Shown here piece by piece: positions 14,628-23,268 of a stretch of 64,000 nucleotides of DNA; within the stretch, counting starts at the first letter, position 1; each line of letters opens with the position of its first letter. The DNA is from Deltaproteobacteria bacterium. Its GTDB lineage: Bacteria > Desulfobacterota > Binatia > HRBIN30 > JACQVA1. The translations under genes were made by a program, and so were the position numbers. The notes under the pieces are model-generated. The model saw nothing but the letters and a program-made list of their open reading frames with translations. It had not been told where the DNA came from and ran no database searches. The stretch lies in contig JACOST010000033.1 of the NCBI GenBank assembly GCA_016178705.1, forward strand, positions 1 to 64,000. The letters are read 5' to 3'.

Positions 14628-15356
14628 TCAATTGCTGGCCGGTGCCGTTCCGGAGGTGAGGCTGGAGAGGCGCGTGGTGATCATCTCTGTCCACTTGTCC
14701 GCGACTCGTTCGGCATCGCCCCACTGCCACGTCGCCGCGGTTGCCATCGACCCGCCGCCGACGCGCTGGTCGTCCCCCGCCGAGAGCAAGGTGCCGTTCA
14801 CGGCGTCGGTCACCTTCGCTTCAGCCCGCGCTCCACCAACGAACGGGTAGGTGTCGGTGGCGATGTACTTGAGCGTGGCCAGCACACGCGCCTGCGGTAT
14901 GAGCATCGAGACGGTGCGTAAGACCGGCGTCGCAGTCTCCGCATCGATGAGCGCCACCTGGATCCGCATTACCCCCGGACCAGGTTGATCGACGATTTGA
15001 AACTTCGTTGCCAACTGCTTCTGCAGCGACTGGTAGAGGTAGTTCGTGAGCGCTTGCTGATCGGCGGTCGACACCTTGGTGGTGTCGCCGCCCCAGAAGG
15101 TCACGGGATCGATGAGGACCTTGCTGTACTGCTTCCACACCACCGACGTGTTGATGTAGCGCATGTTGGCCTCACCCTTCGCTCCCGGGGTGAGCATGGC
15201 GCAGATGCTGGGGCCCAAGAACGGGCACGTGCCTGTGGCCTCAGGCTTCACCTGTGTGGTGGCCGAGCAACCCGATAGGACTGCGACCAGCGCTAGGCCC
15301 GCCACTGCAAACCGCACCCGCGTGCGCCGACTCGGTTCATTCGTATCCATGCTCAT
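14628..15356 (-). CDS. DUF3313 lipoprotein
   Basis: 242 residues; lipobox LSGC (Cys30), then the DUF3313 pattern (MRYINTSVVWKQYSKVLIDPVTFW about 65-88; LTNYLYQSLQKQL; RIQVALIDAETATPVLRTVS; GGARAEAKVTDAVNGTLL). These are outer-membrane-associated lipoproteins of unknown role. ATG is preceded by GAGGAGGG. It is first in a run of minus-strand envelope genes, 104 bp before the glycine-zipper gene. Confidence 0.82.
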   Translation of the reverse strand: MSMDTNEPSRRTRVRFAVAGLALVAVLSGCSATTQVKPEATGTCPFLGPSICAMLTPGAKGEANMRYINTSVVWKQYSKVLIDPVTFWGGDTTKVSTADQQALTNYLYQSLQKQLATKFQIVDQPGPGVMRIQVALIDAETATPVLRTVSMLIPQARVLATLKYIATDTYPFVGGARAEAKVTDAVNGTLLSAGDDQRVGGGSMATAATWQWGDAERVADKWTEMITTRLSSLTSGTAPASN

Positions 15357-15612
15357 CGTTCATCCCTCCTCAAAGTAGTTGGGCGCCGTCCAATGGTGGC
15401 GCGTGGTGAGATCCTCTTAGCAATTCACGCCGAAGTCTGGAAGATATGCGGAAACTTTCCGGAAATCCTTCCGGTAGTCACGAATGCCCCAGCCAATCAT
15501 TGGCGCCGAAGTCCAGAAGGCGGCGAGGAAGTTACCGGAAATATGGATTCGATGCCCCGCATCCCTAAGCACGCTCACCGGAAGCGCCGAGCTTGACTCC
15601 CGTCAGTACTCG

Positions 15613-16494
15613 TCACTGATTATAGCGCGGTCCGAGATCTTCCCACTTCTTCGGGTAGCGGCCGCCCTTGGCATCGTGCTGTTGCAGCGCGTCGACATCC
15701 TGCTCCTTCTTGAGCAGGGCACCGAGGAACGGGATGTGGGTCTCGATCTTGTCGCGGCTGATGCCCGAACGGATCAGCGCGCTGATCCAGTCGATGAGTT
15801 CCGAGGTCGACGGCTTCTTGCGCAGCTCGTTCTGCTCGCGCAGCCAGTAGAACTTGATCAGCACCTGATCGAGCAGCTTGGCATCGAGATGCGGATGGTG
15901 GACGTCGATGATCTTGCGCATCAAGGGCACGTCGGGGAACTCGATGTAGTAGAAGATGCAGCGGCGGAGAAACGCGTCGGGCAGTTCCTTCTCGTTGTTG
16001 GAGGTGATGATGACCACCGGACGGTGTTTGGCGAGAATCTCCTCGTTGGTCTCCAGGATGCTGAAGCGCATCTCATCGAGCTCGCGCAGCAAGTCGTTGG
16101 GGAACTCCAAGTCCGCTTTGTCGATCTCATCGATGAGGAGCACGTGGCGTTCGGCCGCGTTGAAGACGCTGCCCAGCGGGCCGAGCTTGATGTAGCGGCG
16201 AATGTCGGCGACATCGCCGGTGCCGAAGCGGCTGTCGTTGAGGCGCTGCACCGTGTCGTACACGTAGAGCCCATCGGCGGCCTTGGAAGTCGACTTGATG
16301 TGCCACGACAGCATCGGCATCCCGAGTCCGTCGGCGACATGCTTGGAGAGCACCGTCTTGCCGGTGCCCGGTTCCCCTTTGAGCAGCAGCGGGCGTTCCA
16401 GCGCGATCGCGCAGTTGACCGCGTCGACGAGTGGACCCGAGGCGATGTATCCGGACGTGCCTTGAAAGCGATCGAAGCCGTTCGATTTTTCCAT
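15613..16494 (-). CDS. MoxR-type AAA+ ATPase
   Basis: 293 residues from ATG 16494. Walker A GEPGTGKT (40-47), Walker B LLIDEID (119-125), sensor ITSNNEKELPDAFLRRCIFYYIEFP later in the domain, and a C-terminal lid helical section. MoxR ATPases chaperone assembly of metal-centre or VWA-domain partners. No VWA protein gene adjoins, so the client is unknown. The longer open frame to 16614 encodes no conserved sequence and would overlap the lipoamide dehydrogenase gene on the other strand, so it was not used. Confidence 0.85.
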   Translation of the reverse strand: MEKSNGFDRFQGTSGYIASGPLVDAVNCAIALERPLLLKGEPGTGKTVLSKHVADGLGMPMLSWHIKSTSKAADGLYVYDTVQRLNDSRFGTGDVADIRRYIKLGPLGSVFNAAERHVLLIDEIDKADLEFPNDLLRELDEMRFSILETNEEILAKHRPVVIITSNNEKELPDAFLRRCIFYYIEFPDVPLMRKIIDVHHPHLDAKLLDQVLIKFYWLREQNELRKKPSTSELIDWISALIRSGISRDKIETHIPFLGALLKKEQDVDALQQHDAKGGRYPKKWEDLGPRYNQ

Positions 16495-16612
16495 CCGCCA
16501 ACCACTACCGTTCCGCCGCCCGTTGATCAATCCCTGCGCGCGGTGGTACCGCTGTCCTGAGGGAACGGCGGCGACACTACCCAAACCGATCGACCTGCTA
16601 TAGTGCGGCGCC

Positions 16613-18028
16613 ATGGCGGATCAATCTGATGGTGGTGCCTTCGATGTCATCGTGATCGGCGGCGGGCCGGGCGGCTATGTGGCGGCGATTCGTGCGAGTC
16701 AGCTCGGGTTGAAGACGGCGGTGATCGAGCGCGAGCACCTCGGCGGCATTTGCCTCAACTGGGGCTGCATCCCGACCAAGGCGCTGCTGCGCACGGCGGA
16801 GATCCATCATCTGCTCCAACACCTCGACGACTTCGGCTTGAGCGCCAGCAACGTGCACTTCGATACGCAGAAGATTGTCGCGCGTTCGCGCGCCGTCGCG
16901 GCGCAGTTGTCGCGTGGCGTCAGCCATCTGCTGAAGAAGAACAAGGTGATCGTGTTCGACGGTCAGGGTCGGCTCGATGGCCGCGGCGTGGTGGCGGTGG
17001 AGAAAGAGGGCCGGGCGGTGGCCACGCTGCGTGCCCCGCACATCATTCTCGCCACCGGTGCGCGCGCCCGTACGCTGCCGGGTCTGGAGCCGGACGGTGC
17101 ACTGATTTGGACATACAAGGAAGCGATGGTGCCCGCGGCGATGCCGCGCTCGCTGCTGGTCGTCGGCTCGGGCGCCATCGGCATCGAGTTCGCCAGTTTC
17201 TATCGAGACATGGGCGCCGATTTGACCGTGGTCGAAGTGCTGCCGCGCATTCTGCCGGTCGAAGACGACGAGATCTCCGGCGTTGCGCGCAAGACGTTCG
17301 AAAAACAGGGCATGACGATTCACACCGGCGCTACGGTGCGCACGCTGGCGCCGGGTCGCGATCAGGTTGCGGTGACAATCGAATTGGCGGACGGCAAGAG
17401 CACGACGATCACGGTGGACCGTGTGATTCTCGCGGTTGGCATCACCGGTAACGTGGAAGGCATCGGTATCGAGCACACCGGCGTCGTCGTTGAGAAGGGG
17501 CACGTCGTCGTTGACGAGTGGTGTGCAACCGGCGAGGCGGGCGTCTACGCCATCGGCGATGTGGTCGGCCCGCCGTGGTTGGCGCACAAGGCGAGTCATG
17601 AGGGCGTGCTCTGCGTCGAGAAGATCGCCGGTGTGGCCGACGTCCACTCACTGGACGTGTCCCGCATCCCCGGCTGCACCTACTGTCGCCCGCAGATTGC
17701 CAGCGTTGGACTCACCGAGCAGCGCGCGCGCGAGTTGGGCCGCGACGTGCGCGTGGGCCGCTTTCCATATCTGGGGAACGGCAAGGCGATTGCGCTGGGC
17801 GAACCGGAAGGGCTGGTCAAAACGATCTTCGACGCCGCCACCGGCGAATTGCTCGGCGCGCACTTGATCGGCGCCGAGGTTACCGAACTGATCCACGGCT
17901 TCGCCATCGCGATGAACTTGGAGACTACCGAAGCCGAGCTGATGCAGACCATCTTCCCGCATCCAACCCTGTCGGAGACGATGCACGAGTCCGTGCTGGC
18001 GGCGTACGGGCGGGCGATTCATGTGTAA
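16613..18028 (+). CDS. lpdA: Dihydrolipoyl dehydrogenase (E3)
   Basis: 471 residues. FAD-binding GGGPGGY (about 16-22), redox disulfide CLNWGCIPTK (Cys47/Cys52), NAD-binding GSGAIGIEFASF (about 187-198), FAD-binding YAIGDV near 315, and the interface His-Glu pair in HPTLSE (His450/Glu455). It reoxidises dihydrolipoyl groups of 2-oxo-acid dehydrogenase complexes. The E1 gene aceE is 7.4 kb downstream; no E2 gene is in the window. It is divergent from the MoxR gene with about 118 bp between starts. Confidence 0.95.
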   Translation: MADQSDGGAFDVIVIGGGPGGYVAAIRASQLGLKTAVIEREHLGGICLNWGCIPTKALLRTAEIHHLLQHLDDFGLSASNVHFDTQKIVARSRAVAAQLSRGVSHLLKKNKVIVFDGQGRLDGRGVVAVEKEGRAVATLRAPHIILATGARARTLPGLEPDGALIWTYKEAMVPAAMPRSLLVVGSGAIGIEFASFYRDMGADLTVVEVLPRILPVEDDEISGVARKTFEKQGMTIHTGATVRTLAPGRDQVAVTIELADGKSTTITVDRVILAVGITGNVEGIGIEHTGVVVEKGHVVVDEWCATGEAGVYAIGDVVGPPWLAHKASHEGVLCVEKIAGVADVHSLDVSRIPGCTYCRPQIASVGLTEQRARELGRDVRVGRFPYLGNGKAIALGEPEGLVKTIFDAATGELLGAHLIGAEVTELIHGFAIAMNLETTEAELMQTIFPHPTLSETMHESVLAAYGRAIHV

Positions 18029-18052
18029 CGCACCGGACCAAGCTCGAATCCG

Positions 18053-18976
18053 ATGATCATCGAAGCGCGCGCAGTTTCCAAACACTTCGGCGAGCGGATC
18101 GCTGTCGACCGACTCGACCTCACGGTGCCGGCGGGCGCGTGTTTCGGGTTACTGGGGCCGAATGGGGCAGGGAAGACCACGACGCTGCGGATGCTCTACG
18201 GCGTGACGCAGCCGACCGGCGGAACGATTCGCATCTTCGACCTCGACATCGCGCGCGAACCGCGCGCGGTGCGGGCACGGCTGGGCGTGACGTTGCAACA
18301 GAACGTCTTCATCGAGTCGCTGACGCCGCTGGAGAACTTGCGCGTGTTCGGCCGTTTTCATCTGCTGCGCGAACCTGAGCTGTCGCGGCGTAGTGACGAG
18401 CTGATTGATTTCCTCGAACTGCGCTCGCACGCCACGGTGCCGGTACGCTTTCTCTCCGGCGGGTTTCAGCGGCGGTTGGCAATTGCCTTGTCGTTGATGA
18501 ATCGGCCCGAGCTGTTAATCCTCGATGAGCCGACCACCGGCCTTGATCCCGCCGTGCGCTTGGCCTTGTGGTCGCGCGTGCGCGAGTTGCGCGCGCACGG
18601 CACCACGGTGTTGCTGACCACGCACTACATGGACGAGGCGCAGCGCTTGTGCGATCGCGTCGCGATCATGGCCAATGGCAAGGCCATCGGCGAAGGCGCG
18701 CCGGCGGCGCTCATCACCACGCACCTGGCGCGCGAAGCGGTCGAGGTCGATTGCGCGCCGAGCGAAGAGGCCGCGCTGTTTGACGGCATACGCACGCCGT
18801 CGCGCCGTGTGCGCGCGGGCAATCGACTGATGCTGTATCTCGACGACGCGACCGGTCTGGCCGAGCACATCCGGCGCCGCGACGGCGGCGATCAGCGCGC
18901 GCTGGTCGTCCGGCCGGCAAATTTGGAGGATGTGTTTCTCAAGCTCACCGGCACCAGCCTGGAGGGCGGCGCATGA
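18053..18976 (+). CDS. ABC exporter ATP-binding protein (NodI/DrrA type)
   Basis: 307 residues. Walker A GPNGAGKT (35-42), signature LSGGFQRRL (134-142), Walker B LLILDEP (154-160) and an H-loop Thr-Thr-His around 186-188. The C-terminal extension of about 80 residues after the nucleotide-binding domain matches the DrrA/NodI subgroup that partners with ABC-2 permeases. Its stop overlaps the permease ATG (ATGA), so they are coupled. Substrate unknown: lipo-oligosaccharide (NodI) and drug (DrrA) exporters share this design. Confidence 0.92.
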   Translation: MIIEARAVSKHFGERIAVDRLDLTVPAGACFGLLGPNGAGKTTTLRMLYGVTQPTGGTIRIFDLDIAREPRAVRARLGVTLQQNVFIESLTPLENLRVFGRFHLLREPELSRRSDELIDFLELRSHATVPVRFLSGGFQRRLAIALSLMNRPELLILDEPTTGLDPAVRLALWSRVRELRAHGTTVLLTTHYMDEAQRLCDRVAIMANGKAIGEGAPAALITTHLAREAVEVDCAPSEEAALFDGIRTPSRRVRAGNRLMLYLDDATGLAEHIRRRDGGDQRALVVRPANLEDVFLKLTGTSLEGGA

Positions 18977-19740
18977 GCCTGTCGGTCCCCCATGCGTTGG
19001 CGGTATGGCAGCGCAACGCGACAATGTATCGCCGCACTTGGAAGTGGAACATCCTGCCCAATTTCTTCGAACCGGTCTTCTATCTGATGGCGATCGGCAT
19101 TGGCGTGGGGGCGTACATCAACCAGATCGGTGGCATGTCGTACGCCGCGTTCCTCGCTCCGGGGTTGGTGTGTGTGGCGGCGATGAACGGCGCGAGCTTC
19201 GAAGTGACGTACAACATCTATGTGCGACTGATGTTCGAGAAGGCGTACGACGCGATGCTGACGACGCCGCTCGAACCCGACGACGTGCTCGCCGGCGAAG
19301 TGCTGTGGGCCATCAGTCGGGCGTGCGTGTACGGCGGCTGCTTCTTCATCGTCGTCGCCTTGTGGGGCCTGGCCCCGCTGCCGTCGGCACTGTTCATTCT
19401 GCCGATCATCCCGCTCGCTGGCTTGCTGTTCGCCGCGGTCGGCGTCACCTTCTCGCTGCGCATCCAAGTGATCGATTTCTTCAGCTTCTACTTCACGCTG
19501 TTTCTGACGCCGTTGTTTCTGTTCTCCGATGTGTTCTTCCCGCTCAAGGAGCGCCTCTCCGGAATCTGGTTGTGGGTGGCGGAAGTCTTGCCGTTGCTGC
19601 ACCCCGTCCGGCTGGCGCGCACTGCGTTTCGGGGCGAGTTCTCACTCGTCGTACTGTGGGACGTTGCGTACATCCTGGCGCTCTCTGCGCTACTGCTTAC
19701 CGATGCGCGCCGCAGCATCCGGAAGCGGCTGACGAGCTAA
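18973..19740 (+). CDS. ABC-2 type permease (NodJ-like)
   Basis: 255 residues with six predicted membrane helices. The segment MYRRTWKWNILPNFFEPVFYLMAIGIGVGAYI (in parts at about 18-49) and the block YEAMLTTPLEP-like sequence AYDAMLTTPLEPDDVLAGE (about 92-110) are characteristic of the NodJ family. It forms the membrane channel for the preceding ATPase. The next gene is convergent, 4 bp away. Confidence 0.9.
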   Translation: MSLSVPHALAVWQRNATMYRRTWKWNILPNFFEPVFYLMAIGIGVGAYINQIGGMSYAAFLAPGLVCVAAMNGASFEVTYNIYVRLMFEKAYDAMLTTPLEPDDVLAGEVLWAISRACVYGGCFFIVVALWGLAPLPSALFILPIIPLAGLLFAAVGVTFSLRIQVIDFFSFYFTLFLTPLFLFSDVFFPLKERLSGIWLWVAEVLPLLHPVRLARTAFRGEFSLVVLWDVAYILALSALLLTDARRSIRKRLTS

Positions 19741-19744
19741 AGGT

Positions 19745-20368
19745 CTACCGGGCTCGTCGAGCGATGACGATCCACAACGGATCGGCGTCCACTGGCGAGC
19801 GATCGAGGAACTGCGGTGCGTCATAGCCGCCGGCGAGTTGGAAGTAGGACGCGACGAGTCGCGCGCGATCGGTCGCGTCGAGCGTATGCCAGGCCGCGAT
19901 CGCTTTGGTGGGAAACAGGCGGTGCGACATCGCCACCGCGCAGAATCCGCCCGGCTTCAGCGCGCGGTACACCGAGGCGAACACTTCGATGGGACGGGTG
20001 AGGTACTGCACCGACACCGCGTTGATCACGGCATCAAATGTCGTGTCGGGGCAGGGGAGTTCGGGTGCGATGTTGAGGTCGTGAACGACGAAGTCGCTGA
20101 GCTGTCGGTTGCGCGCTAGTTCGGCGTGATTCATCCCGAGGCCGGCCACGCGCGCGTACGTGATCTCGGGAGGTAGATGCGAGATCCACGACGACATCAG
20201 GTCGAGCACGCTGGCGCCGGCGGGAATCAACTCGCGGTACACCTGCGTGAGCGCGGCGATGGTGGCGTCATCGATGTGGGTGACGAAGCGCGGTTCGCGA
20301 TAAAACTCGCCGTCCGGCGATTCGTCCATGCGCCGGAAGAACTCAGGCGGGTAGGGTGTCTCCGGCAC
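19745..20368 (-). CDS. Class I SAM-dependent methyltransferase (type 11)
   Basis: 207 residues. Motif I is the variant SVLDLMSSWISHLPPE (about 53-68), typical of a subgroup of small methyltransferases; motif II region FDAVINAVSVQYLTRP (about 111-126) and LKPGGFCAVAMS (about 137-148) follow. Substrate unknown. It lies 18 bp downstream of the TetR-family gene on the same strand and probably shares its transcript. Confidence 0.8.
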   Translation of the reverse strand: MPETPYPPEFFRRMDESPDGEFYREPRFVTHIDDATIAALTQVYRELIPAGASVLDLMSSWISHLPPEITYARVAGLGMNHAELARNRQLSDFVVHDLNIAPELPCPDTTFDAVINAVSVQYLTRPIEVFASVYRALKPGGFCAVAMSHRLFPTKAIAAWHTLDATDRARLVASYFQLAGGYDAPQFLDRSPVDADPLWIVIARRAR

Positions 20369-20386
20369 GCGCGCGTCTTCGTCGGG

Positions 20387-21079
20387 CTAATCGCGAAACA
20401 GGAAGCGCGATACCATGTCGGAGACGGCGGCCACCGCCGCGTCCGTATTCGCCCCCGGGGCGCCGAGAACGAGCCGCGACGCGATCCATTGGATCGCGGA
20501 GTGAATCACGAATGCGGCGGCCTCGAAGTCGCGCACGCGCAGCTTTTGCGTCGACTTGAGCGCCACGAACAATTCGAGCATGGCGGTCCGTACGCGCGCT
20601 TCAATGGCTTCGACCGCGCGGCGGAACTGCGGATCCTTGAAGTAGCGCTCCCACACGATCCGTTGCATGCCGGGGTTGAAGGTCTGCGCATGGAACAACG
20701 CGTCGATGAGATTGCGCACGCTGGTGCGCGGATCGGCGTTCCGCCATAGCGCCGGGTCGAGGCTGCGCACGACGTAGTCGGCGATCTCGTTGGCGGTGCC
20801 GTCGAGGAGTTCGAGCAAGATAGCGCGCTTGTCCTTGAAGTACGTGTAGACGGTGCCGACCGCAATGCGAGCGCGGCGGGCGATCTGGGCGGTGGTAGTT
20901 TCCTCGTAGCCGCGCGCTTCGAAGCACGCGATGGCCGCCGTCAAGATGCGTTCACGCGTACGGCGGCTGCGCGCCTGTTGCGGCGTGCGCAGCGCGGCGA
21001 CTTTGAGGCGGGCGACGGCTTTCACGCGCGCGACCCTACCACGCTTCGGTGCGTGGGCAAAAAGTGAATTCGAGGTCAT
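20387..21079 (-). CDS. TetR-family transcriptional regulator
   Basis: 230 residues from ATG 21079. N-terminal TetR HTH: RTRERILTAAIACFEARGYE (about 40-59) and TTTAQIARRARIAVGTVYTYFKDK (about 61-84). The C-terminal ligand domain is helical. The open frame continues to 21253, but that part overlaps the divergent gene in antisense. It is divergent from the ferritin-like gene (91 bp between starts), the usual arrangement for local control of that gene. Confidence 0.88.
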   Translation of the reverse strand: MTSNSLFAHAPKRGRVARVKAVARLKVAALRTPQQARSRRTRERILTAAIACFEARGYEETTTAQIARRARIAVGTVYTYFKDKRAILLELLDGTANEIADYVVRSLDPALWRNADPRTSVRNLIDALFHAQTFNPGMQRIVWERYFKDPQFRRAVEAIEARVRTAMLELFVALKSTQKLRVRDFEAAAFVIHSAIQWIASRLVLGAPGANTDAAVAAVSDMVSRFLFRD

Positions 21080-21086
21080 ATTCCCG

Positions 21087-21115
21087 TTGACTAGAAGCTG
21101 GCGGTGCCGTACCGT
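21087..21115 (+). promoter_or_regulatory. Putative sigma70-type promoter of the ferritin-like gene
   Basis: TTGACT at 21087-21092 and TACCGT at 21110-21115 are separated by 17 bp. The -35 box is a near match, the -10 box weak. It lies in the short divergent gap where a TetR repressor would bind. Confidence 0.35.
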
Positions 21116-21170
21116 TGCCGTCATCACCCTCCGGTCGGGCCTCCCGCCGGGTTGAAAAAGGAGTTCGCCC

Positions 21171-22193
21171 ATGGCTACTGCCGCCGCCGCTACCATCCAA
21201 GGCATCGACAACTTCGATGCCGAGTTGGAAACCATCCTGACCTCGTTCGACACTAACTACGCGTGGAACTACGGCAGTGTGAAAGCCGGCCTGCGTGACC
21301 TCTACGAGAAGGCGAAGCGCGAACAGTGGAACGGCACGCAACAGCTGGCGTGGGACACCCCGGTCGATCCCGAAGGCGAGATCATTCCGCAGTCGTTCAA
21401 TCCGCTCGAAGACTACGCGCCGTACAAGAAGCTCAGCGCCAAGCAAGTAGGTCACTTCCGTCATGCCCAGATCGGCTGGCAACTGTCGCAGTTCATGCAC
21501 GGCGAGCAGGGCGCGCTGATCGTCGCCTCGCAGCTGACCGGCGCGGTGCCATGGATGGACGCCAAGTACTACGCCGCGACCCAGACGATGGACGAGGCGC
21601 GTCACGTCGAAGTGTTCAGCCGCTATCTGCGCGAGAAGCTCGAGTGGGAGTGGCCGATCAATCCCAATCTCAAGAAGCTGCTCGATCTGATCATTTGCGA
21701 TCGCCGGTGGGACTTCAAGTACCTCGGCATGCAGATTCTGGTCGAGGGTCTCGCCATGGCGGCGTTTGCCAACATGTATCAACTGGCGCAGGAGCCGCTC
21801 GCCAAAGAACTCGTCCACTACGTCATGAAGGACGAGTCGCGCCACGTCGCTTTCGGAGTGATCTCGCTCAAGGACTACTACGTCGACATGCCGGAAGTTG
21901 AGTTGCGCGACCGCGAGGACTTCGTCATCGAAGCCTGTCAGCTCATGCGCGATCGGTTGCTCGCGGATGAGGTGGCGCAGTACATGGGCTTCCCCCTCAG
22001 CGAGGTGCGCCAGATCGTGCTCAACTCGCCGGTGATGAAGATGTTCCGCCAAGCGCTGTTCGCCCGCGTGGTGCCCAACATCAAACGGCTGGGACTGCTG
22101 ACCCCGCGCGTTCGCGCGGCGTTCGAAGCGCTCGAGATCATTCAGTTCGAGGAATTCGATCCGGAAGCGCAAGACCGCGCCATCGGTTTGTAG
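21171..22193 (+). CDS. Ferritin-like di-iron protein, probable oxygenase
   Basis: 340 residues, almost wholly helical. A complete carboxylate-bridged di-iron set is visible: Glu112 in HGEQGA, E142-x-x-H145 in DEARH, Glu192 in LVEGLA and E222-x-x-H225 in DESRH. Length and motif spacing resemble R2-like or AurF-like oxygenases more than storage ferritins. SD AAAGGAG precedes ATG. A divergent TetR gene and nearby methyltransferase suggest inducible small-molecule oxidation; substrate unknown. An intrinsic terminator follows at 22220. Confidence 0.82.
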   Translation: MATAAAATIQGIDNFDAELETILTSFDTNYAWNYGSVKAGLRDLYEKAKREQWNGTQQLAWDTPVDPEGEIIPQSFNPLEDYAPYKKLSAKQVGHFRHAQIGWQLSQFMHGEQGALIVASQLTGAVPWMDAKYYAATQTMDEARHVEVFSRYLREKLEWEWPINPNLKKLLDLIICDRRWDFKYLGMQILVEGLAMAAFANMYQLAQEPLAKELVHYVMKDESRHVAFGVISLKDYYVDMPEVELRDREDFVIEACQLMRDRLLADEVAQYMGFPLSEVRQIVLNSPVMKMFRQALFARVVPNIKRLGLLTPRVRAAFEALEIIQFEEFDPEAQDRAIGL

Positions 22194-22219
22194 CTGGTCG
22201 CCCTTCGTTCGTGCCTTTC

Positions 22220-22238
22220 GCCCCATTCGGGGCTTTTC
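22220..22238 (+). terminator. Intrinsic terminator after the ferritin-like gene
   Basis: gcccc-attc-ggggc hairpin (22220-22233 approximately) followed directly by tttt and a C/T-rich run. Confidence 0.7.
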
Positions 22239-22316
22239 CTTGCCTCGTGTCGGCAGACCCACTAAGGATGGACGGGGTCATGAAGCACGACTGCGTCACC
22301 AACAAGGGTAGCGGGT

Positions 22317-23030
22317 ATGGACGGCGGCGCCGAGGCGCTTGACCACGAGACCTCGCTGATGATGGCCCGCCGGGTGCGGGCACAGTATCGGCGCTGCTGG
22401 CGTAACGCCGCGCGCGCGGTTCGCCACCTCGGCGAGGGCGCCTGCTACGTCGAGGGCTGGGTGGTGGTGCACCGGGCCGATCCGCTCGTCATCGAACACG
22501 GCTGGTGCGAAGTCGACGAGCGCATCATCGACCCGACCTACACGCCGTACGTCAGCACGCTGGAGCCGCCGCTGGCCTACCATCCGGGTATGCGCTTCGA
22601 CATGCTCGCGGCCGAATCCGCAGCGCACGAGCGGACCCTGCCGATCGCCAAGGTGCGTCGCACGTTGGAGTATGAGACCGCGTTCGACGCCGCTTGGCTC
22701 GATGCCAGCCGGCGCGTGGCGCGTGAACCGTGCGCGCCAACGCGGGTGGTGAATTGCCGGCGTGAAGCCTCCGACGTCTTCATCGGCCGGCCTTCGAAAT
22801 GGAGCGGGCCATATCATTTCGGGCGCGATGGCAGCCGTGCCGATGTGCTCGCCAAGTATCACCAGTGGTTGATCCGCCAACCGCTGCTGCTGCGCGAAGT
22901 CTTCCGATTGCGCGGGTTGGCGCTCGGCTGTGATTGTGCGCCCGAACCGTGTCACGGTGACGTGCTTGCCGAGTTGGCTGACGCCGGCACCGAACATGCC
23001 CGCGACGGATCGGGTGATTTACCCGAGTGA
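22317..23030 (+). CDS. Fusion protein: N-terminal unknown domain plus DUF4326
   Basis: 237 residues. The N-terminal half (about 25-110) contains YVEGWVVVH...IEHGWCEVDERIIDPTY, a pattern seen in small phage- and plasmid-associated domains that describe a His/Trp/Cys-rich pocket. The C-terminal half (about 142-228) is DUF4326: RVVNCRREASDVFIGRPSKW, then GCDCAPEPCHGDVLAEL with a Cys/His set. DUF4326 is common in phages and mobile DNA. Fusing the two in one chromosomal gene is unusual. The GC content is like the neighbours, so any transfer is not recent. Confidence 0.7.
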   Translation: MDGGAEALDHETSLMMARRVRAQYRRCWRNAARAVRHLGEGACYVEGWVVVHRADPLVIEHGWCEVDERIIDPTYTPYVSTLEPPLAYHPGMRFDMLAAESAAHERTLPIAKVRRTLEYETAFDAAWLDASRRVAREPCAPTRVVNCRREASDVFIGRPSKWSGPYHFGRDGSRADVLAKYHQWLIRQPLLLREVFRLRGLALGCDCAPEPCHGDVLAELADAGTEHARDGSGDLPE

Positions 23031-23054
23031 TAGTGCTCCCTGAGTGGTCGCAAG

Positions 23055-23205
23055 GCGCTCGGGAGCCCCTCGATACGCAGCCCTCGATACGCAGCCTTCG
23101 GCTTCTACTCGGTCCTGCTACTCGGGGAAACGGATATTTTTCGTCTCCCAATACCCGTTTGCCCGAGTAGATCGCATAGCGATCGTATCGCGGGTCAGCC
23201 CGTTC
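23055..23205. repeat. Imperfect palindromic repeat (cctcgatacgcag ... tatcgcggg)
   Basis: A tandem cctcgatacgcag doublet (about 23075-23100) and ctactcgg segments (near 23107 and 23120) are mirrored by cccgagtag (about 23161) and gatcgtatcgcggg (about 23180-23195). This is a long-range cruciform-type repeat occupying most of the 238 bp gap before the acetolactate synthase gene. No gene seen. Confidence 0.55.
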
Positions 23206-23268
23206 TGATTGGCAACGGCTGATGATCCGCGCTACATTGCGCGCCTGGCTAACGCGCCGTAAGGAGCA

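Noticed and set aside
16495-16614. Longer start of the MoxR ATPase
   Set aside because: Adds 40 residues with no similarity to the family and overlaps the divergent lpdA start.
22317-23030. Prophage remnant suggested by DUF4326
   Set aside because: No integrase, structural or lysis genes around it, and no att-like direct repeats seen.
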